Assembly (NCBI RefSeq): GCF_963966145.1
Contig: NC_091053.1
Coordinates: 17,174,001-17,238,000, forward strand
DNA length: 64,000 bases
Source: Tenebrio molitor
Taxonomy: Eukaryota > Arthropoda > Insecta > Coleoptera > Tenebrionidae
Direction of reading: 5' to 3'
In this document: piece by piece, positions 58,713 through 64,000 of the stretch
Position numbering within the stretch: the first letter of the stretch is position 1
Layout of the letters: each line of letters begins with the position of its first letter
Made by a program: the position numbers and the translations under genes
The notes under the pieces: generated by a model
What the model was told of the DNA's origin: nothing
The model's input: only the letters and a program-made list of their open reading frames with translations
Databases searched by the model: none

Positions 58713-58955
58713 TTGACAAAAAAAAGTCAAATGAGCATTGACGTTAATCAAAAATACTGTCAGAGTTGTCATTTAATTAGTCGGAATGGCTTTATCATTA
58801 TCACTCACAGATATGTTGCTGATGTATGGGCAATGTTATCACGTTATCACTGTTATCAGAATGCAGCTGCGGCGTCCGGAGAGTACGCAGAGCGATTTCC
58901 AAAAAGATACCATCCTGGGCCACGTCAGAAAAAAATGATTCTTCTAATGATTTGA
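58713..58955 (+). pseudogene. DUF4817-like transposase N-terminal fragment, copy C
   Basis: Same fragment as at 46343-46585, with small changes (EYAERFPKRYHPGPRQKK). A T-run and deletions follow near 58980. The matching downstream transposase part is at 59697-60122. Confidence 0.6.
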
Positions 58956-59423
58956 AGTATGTAATTTGTTCTTTTTTCTTTTTCTTTTTTTTTTTCTTCT
59001 TCGGTCGTTACTAGGTAATATCGATGTAACTGATTTTTCTTTTGTTTGGGACATGTGTAATAATTACTTATGCAACGAGTTTCTGAGTAAATTGGGCTTT
59101 TCTAATTGCCCGAGGGACAAGACGAGCGTAGGGAGGGTTTTAAGACCCAGAAATGAGTTGCATACAAAATTTTATTGTTTGAAACGACGTCCCTGAAGCT
59201 TCCAAATCTTTTAAAAATGATTTCACATTTACTTTTGACACTTTTGACAAATTTTTTAAGACCTGTCAGAAATGTAACGTTACTCGTAAATGTGTTGTCT
59301 AGGGCGACGGTTCGTTATCTGCTCATTTTGCTTTAGGGCAGTTAAGAGCCAGTTTACAAAGGAGAAAAATGAGAATTTACGACAGTTGAAAACAATAAAT
59401 ATTGCATATTAACACAAATAAAC

Positions 59424-59626
59424 ATATTATTATGAAATGTAAAATATTGTTACACAGTCTAGGACTGGTTGACAAATCTATGAGGGGCGTGATGACAAAC
59501 TCAATAGATCGGGACTTCCGAATCACGAGAGAGAATATCGCCTTTTTTTTCCGCCCTGGGTCGGAATCGAACGCGCGACCCTCGCGTCCCTGAGCCGAAA
59601 GGGACTCCCTTAGGCAATATTCCGCC
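59424..59626 (-). mobile_element. tRNA-derived SINE, family 1, copy 2
   Basis: Minus-strand copy of 11751-11980: B box GTTCGATTCC inside GGGTC...GACCC, A-tract, CGTGATTCGGAAGT and a TAATAATA tail at 59424-59433. The closing stem is GAATATTGCC/GGCGATATTC (59613-59622 and 59533-59542). Relative to copy 1, one A-U pair has become U-G, so pairing is kept although both strands changed. It is absent from copies A and B at this position. Confidence 0.75.
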
Positions 59627-59639
59627 TTAAATTTATTCA

Positions 59640-59695
59640 CTATCCCACCTCCACCCGGCGGCACGGCAATTTTGCCGGAGTACATACACTATTAC
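59640..59695 (-). mobile_element. R4/Dong 3'-end stub in copy C
   Basis: Only the last ~56 bp of the element remain (CCACCCGGCGGCACGGCAAT to ACACTATTACG). They join directly to AAGTGACCACG, which in copy B lies beyond the 5' end of the full element. Either this was an extreme 5' truncation or the body was deleted later. Confidence 0.75.
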
Positions 59696-59696
59696 G

Positions 59697-60122
59697 AAGT
59701 GACCACGTTTTGGAAATATAACCTGAAATTTTACAAGCCTATGAAGAAGAGCCAAATTTGAGTATCAGAAGACTTGCTTTATGTTTCGGTGCTTCCACTT
59801 TTATTGTCTATCGCACGTTACATCTTTACCATGTCCAACGTGTTCAAGCTCTTCAACATGGAGATTCATTTCGGAGGATTGCTTTTCGTCAATGACGTGG
59901 CCGGAAGATCGACGAGGTACAAAATTTTCGAAGTCGATTATTTACAATGGACGAAATCGAAATCGTTTAATTGGGCCCCATAATTTACCTCCACGTTTGA
60001 ATGATGCAGCGTATTTGGATTTTCTTCAAAATGTGCTGAATGATCCAGTTAATACCATTGAAGAATTAACTGTCCGTCTGATGCAAACGGCCGAAAATAT
60101 ACGTGAAAATCCGGAAATGTAG
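59697..60122 (+). pseudogene. Mariner/Tc-like transposase relic lacking its catalytic core, copy C
   Basis: Near-identical to 51236-51655: LQAYEEEPNLSIRRLALCFG, YHVQRVQALQHGDSFRRIAF, a stop, then GPHNLPPRLNDAAYLDFLQN joined to DPVNTIEELTVRLMQTAENI. It has the same internal loss of the DDE/D segment. Confidence 0.7.
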
Positions 60123-60706
60123 TGCGAAAACAGGCCTCTGTGGTCCGAAAGACACAAGCCTGCATCAATTGAAACTAAACAGAGAGTGAAAATGTTTTTG
60201 TGCGGTAAAAACTTTACCAATTTTTTAAAGAAAGAACGGTCGCTGTTTCAATACTAGCAGTTTTTATTGTTTTTCATTCTAGGATTTTAATCGAGTAATT
60301 CTTTTTTCGTGCTTCGTTCTCAATGGATGTGTAAACACATGAGCGGGTATGAATTTTAGGGTTCAAATCATATTTAATTTTAACTCTGCTTTGAAAATTT
60401 TGCCGAACAAATGATAAAGAAAAATAGTTATTTGTATATCAAGGATGCGAAATCGTACTTTGACGAACCGAGAGAAAAATTGTCGCCAAGGCCGCTTTGC
60501 GGCCGAGTCAAACAATCTCGAGATCGTCAGAGGATTTCGTAGCCAAGGTGTACACAACATTTTGTGTGCAACCCGAAAATTTGTAATTATAAAATGAACA
60601 AGTAAAATTTCCTTCATTGTCAATAAAAATAAATTCGGCCTACATGTCGCCATGTCGCTATGGAAACGACATAAATAAAACAATTGACTTTGAGAAAAAT
60701 TGCAAA

Positions 60707-60945
60707 AATGTCCGAAGAAAATTACAATGTTTCAGTTCCGTGTACTCATCCAGAGTTAAAAAAATATTATAAATTATGCAGTGTCGCATTTGAAACCTGA
60801 AAAATCGAAACAGCAATATGACAAATGTTACAGTGACTTTGAGACTGGTGTAACAAGAAGAATGTGAAAACTGTGTTGGATAATGTTGTACTGGCTTACC
60901 TATTTATTGGAATTTATTTATTGTGGAAGGTAAATGTTAAGTTCT
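60707..60945 (+). pseudogene. Crypton-type tyrosine recombinase relic, copy C
   Basis: Same as 52207-52445 with few substitutions (LKPEKSKQQYDKCYSDFETG; VKTVLDNVVLAYLFIGIYLL). It is cut by the R4/Dong insertion at a TTA immediately after GTTCTG. Confidence 0.5.
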
Positions 60946-60969
60946 GTTATTATTATTATTATTATTATT
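60946..60969. repeat. (TTA)n / (TAA)n at the R4/Dong 3' junction
   Basis: Copy B reads GTTCTGTTATGCTAGG; in copy C, GTTCTG is followed by about eight TTA repeats and then the R4 3' end. On the element's strand this is a (TAA)n tail or target. Confidence 0.85.
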
Positions 60970-62048
60970 TCTTCGACTATCCCACCTCCACCCGGCGGCA
61001 CGGCAATTTTGCCGGAGTACATACACTATTACGGATAATACTATCAAGTAATAGTGCAGTGCTTATCAACATAATTACCGGCGTCTCGCCTCCGCATTTT
61101 GACTTTGTTGTGTATTATGTTCTGTGTCAATGTTAAGGAATTTCCTCACGATATGACATGAGTATAATAATATACCTTTTTGAATTTCAACCACTAATGT
61201 TTTCTCTAAGTCCAAAATTTTTAAATTTTTAAAAAGAGATTGTGGTACTATTCCTGTTGCTGAAATTATAAATGGTAAAATCGAAATTTTTTCTAAACAC
61301 CAAAGATTTCTCATAGCAACGGAGAGTTCTAAATATTTATTAATTTTTGTATTATATGTCTGTGTTATATTGTGTGAATTTGGAACAGCTATATCTAAAA
61401 GATATGCTTGCTTTTGTTGTTTATTTAAAATAATAATGTCTGGTCTGTTATGCTGAATGTGAATGTCAGTTAAAATTGTGCGATCAAAATATAATTTGTA
61501 ATTGTCATTTTCTAAACAACTTTCTGGTTTATAAATGTAATGTGGTTGTGTATCCTTTAATAAATTGAATTTAACTGCTAAATTCATGTGTATAATTTTT
61601 GCGAATATATCATGACGTTTTTTATATTCGCTTTGAGCCAAATCGGTGCAAGAAGAAATGATGTGTTCAATGGTTTCCCCTTCAGTTCCGCAAATCCTAC
61701 ATTTATCGATGATCGATTGTAAACCGCATATGTGTTTTTTATAATTTCTTGTATTTATAACACGATCTTGTATTGCAAATATAAAACTCTCAGTCTCAGG
61801 ATGAATATTTGATTTTTTAAGCCATGCATGAGAAGCTTGAATATTAATTTCTGGCTGTTCTAGCTCTTTAAAATATCTCCCATGTAAAGACTTTTGTTTT
61901 ATATTTGCTATAGTGTCAGGTATATTTGGCTCAACAATATCTGAAATTACATTATCACTTAAATTTAAAGGTGTGTAACCTTTATCCGCTGAAACCAAAG
62001 CATTAAAAAAAGTGTTATCACGAGCTCTATTGAGAAAATAATTTTTTC
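60970..62048 (-). mobile_element. R4/Dong element, 3' part in copy C with intact C-terminal frame
   Basis: The 3' UTR (60970-61074) is followed by an uninterrupted frame from 61075 up to about 62048. It has SLHGRYFKELEQPEINIQAS, CRICGTEGETIEHIISSC (CCHC), then NRPDIIILN...LLDIAVPN (restriction-like endonuclease) and an RRR end. The upstream RT part lies beyond a 1.5-kb insertion (62049-63547). The open frame suggests that this is younger than the copy B element. Confidence 0.88.
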
Positions 62049-63547
62049 GGCCTCCCAATCTGGGAAATATAGCGTTACCTTACACTTTAGGTCAAGGGAG
62101 GTGCGATTTCCCGTACAATGTCAAAAATTTCTAGTGGAATGTGGGAAAAATCTAGTGGAGTACGGGAAAAATGTGCGGACACCGTTGATTTATTGACAAT
62201 TGTCAGGTATTTAATAAATATCTGCAAAATTGCACAATAAAACTAAACCACAGAAGTTGATATATGGTTTTGTGTACCTACTTTATCCAGTACTAGCTGT
62301 TAGTGCTAAAGTGCAACTGGAAACTAAAAATTTACAAAACATTCTAACCCCAAAATCTTGTATTCACCTGAAGAAAGATGATTCGTTTTCACCAGAAAGT
62401 ACAAGACATTTTAATAAATTGCAACATTATTAACATAATTTATTTTGTAAAATTACAGTTGTAAACATTATTGTTACAATTCTCCCCTTTAGAGAACAAT
62501 GCAGAAACAATTTGGTAACAGTCAGCTTTATTACTTCTGGGTTGAATGTCAATATGTTGTACTGGTGCTTCTCTTACGGTACTGGTGATGGAATTGTCTG
62601 CTGGTACATAGTTATATTGGAAGCAAGTGCTAAAAATTCAAGTAGATTAAAGCACAGTATCGAAGTTTGTGACACAACTCACCATTGTTTGAGCTATAGC
62701 TGCAACACAGTACATTTTATTTTTGATGTTGAAGGAAGGTTATCAGTCATCACGAATCATTTTAGGAACTTCAATCTTGTGTCCATAGGGCAATCAAGGT
62801 TCAAATATTTGTCAATTTTATTAATACCAATTTAACCTGACTTCCATATATTTCTTCACAGTTTCAACCCAGTTTGGATTGGTAATGGCAAATGATCTAC
62901 AAATATTGGTTTTTGTGTCAGTTATCAATATAATATCTTCTCTTGACATTTTCCATTTTCAGAGTATATAACTCCTTTCGGAGACAGGCACCACAAACAC
63001 CTATTAATAAAACTGTCTGTAATAAAATATGGTTTATTAAAAATTTGTGAATTAAAGAATAGTTATTACATACTTTCGTGAGAAGAAATTGTCCTATGTA
63101 ACGTTTCGATTTTTGTGGTAATAATTCAGAATTTAGTCCTGCCACTAGTTGTACTGCCTCTGGTGTCACATTTAACTCACTCTATATTATATACTAGACA
63201 TTTTTTTCACTCGATTAATACACCAAAATCAAATTTTGAAGCACGACCGTGAAAATTTAGCCGGCAAATAATTTGTTAGGAAAAAAACAAATGAGCGGTC
63301 ACGGTCGTCAAGGAATTGATTCCACAGCATTCGATTCTTTATTGACGATTTTAAATTCTACAATAAAATTAGTCTTGATTTTTAGAAGATTTAATATTTT
63401 GGTCAGCCGAAAAGTCTAATACAAATGTCGTACGGGACGTATTTTCCGGCCCTCCAACTAATCAGGCACTCGGCTGCGCCATCGTGCCCGAAACCAGTTG
63501 TCGTGCCGGAAAATTCACTTCCCGTACTCTAATGTAAATAACTATTT
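62049..63547. mobile_element. 1.5-kb insertion inside the R4/Dong element
   Basis: R4/Dong sequence stops at AATAATTTTTT and resumes at AATAACTATTTAGTGAAGC; the two edges could be a diverged ~9-bp duplication. The insert contains a Crypton-type recombinase relic on the minus strand (62845-63169) and, at its right end, a GC hairpin module (GGCACTCGGCTGCGCCATCG) with the ATAACTATTT edge. Inverted termini are not obvious, so the type of element is unresolved. Confidence 0.65.
62845..63169 (-). pseudogene. Crypton-type tyrosine recombinase relic with catalytic Arg region
   Basis: The frame starts MTPEAVQLVAGLNSELLPQK, giving SELLPQKSKRY (N-terminal domain). After a compressed segment it reads TVLLIGVCGACLRKELYTLK and MENV, the R-x-x-E-L block that carries the first catalytic Arg of tyrosine recombinases. 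A shifted frame further on gives ILITDTKTNICRSFAITNP and KKYMEVR, which match the T-x-T-K-x-x-x-x-F-x-I strand of Crypton-like proteins. The His-x-x-Arg and Tyr motifs are not found. An internal deletion has brought the two domains together. Confidence 0.55.
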
Positions 63548-64000
63548 AGTGAAGCAATTTGATTGTGTTGTAAAATTTCTAGATTTGAAAAACCCCTACC
63601 ACCATTTTCGCGTGGTAAATTAAATCTTTCAATAGCAGATTTGGGGTGATGTTTACAAAATTTTGTAAAGAGAACTCTAGTTTGAATATTTATATTCTGT
63701 AAATTAGTTTTGGACCATTTTATAACACCAAAAGAATAGGTCAACAATGGAACAGCATATGTATTAACTGCTTTAATTAAGTTATTACCGTTTAATTTTG
63801 ATTTTAAAATAGATTTAATTCTTAAATAAAATTGTTTTTCTAAATTTTCTTTTATAATTGAATGTTGAATATGATTTGATTGATTAATACCTAAATATTT
63901 ATAAAATTCTCCTTTATTTAAATTTTTAATGATTTCTCCTTCTTTAGTTATATATTCTAAATTTTCGTAATGACCACGACATATTGATTGCGTTTTACAC
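63548..64000 (-). pseudogene. R4/Dong element, RT C-terminal part, runs off the window
   Basis: Continuation of the element at 60970-62048. On the minus strand it includes LTYSFGVIKWSKTNLQNINI, QTRVLFTKFCKHHPKSAIER and NLPRENGGRGFSNLEILQHN, as in the RT thumb and linker of copy B (48510-48720). It continues past the right edge of the window. Confidence 0.85.

Larger units (their letters stand above)
53622..60945 (+). repeat. Repeated unit, copy C
   Basis: Starts at AAAAACTCATTACCAGCACC and follows copy B up to GTTCTGTTA, where an R4/Dong element interrupts it. Differences from B include a 929-bp hAT-like insertion (54161-55089), a replaced block at about 55188-55620, a different exon 2 of the peptide gene, and a different MITE at the shared TA (56816-58034). 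C also has a SINE (59424-59626), loss of nearly all the R4/Dong element (only 59640-59695 left), and a 137-bp insert at about 60369-60508. Confidence 0.9.

Overview
The window is eukaryotic, AT-rich and dominated by transposable elements. It looks like an insect genome, and I lean towards a beetle without being able to prove it. The pointers are two broken copies of an insect-type single-domain angiotensin-converting enzyme (Ance-like) with ~46-53 nt introns, one exon of a myosuppressin/FMRFamide-type GPCR, R4/Dong and CR1/Jockey-type non-LTR retrotransposons, tRNA-derived SINEs, and many TA-flanked foldback/MITE elements. I see no operons, CRISPR arrays, rRNA genes or free-standing tRNA genes.

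Layout. 1-3172: a ZMYM/hAT-like fragment at the edge, head-to-head with a frameshifted THAP relic. 3173-7225: copy A of a multi-kilobase repeated unit. 7226-12411: a 26-bp-TIR DNA element that now holds a nearly complete CR1/Jockey-like retrotransposon and a SINE. 12414-13588: 3' part of an R4/Dong element. 13589-14830: ACE pseudogene 1. 15.7-30.3 kb: SINE, MITEs, large palindromes and tandem repeats. 30.69-32.38 kb: ACE pseudogene 2 on the minus strand. 34.7 kb: a Crypton-type recombinase relic. 38327-39023: the GPCR exon, the best candidate for an ordinary intact host coding exon. 39-42.8 kb: more MITEs and a SINE. 42835-52.45 kb: unit copy B, with a full-length but frameshifted R4/Dong element. 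53622-60945: unit copy C, followed by another R4/Dong element that runs off the window end and is itself split by a 1.5-kb insertion.

The most interesting content is in the repeated unit. Each full copy (A, B, C) carries a tiny two-exon minus-strand gene for a 46-47 aa secreted peptide. The signal-peptide exon and the 62-nt intron are almost unchanged between copies. The second exon, which encodes a short basic propeptide ending in Lys-Arg and then a very acidic tail, is identical in A and B but rewritten in C. I recognise no family. The same units also work as a built-in comparison: each insertion present in one copy has an empty site in another, which exposes target-site duplications, order of events and one TA dinucleotide hit by two different elements.
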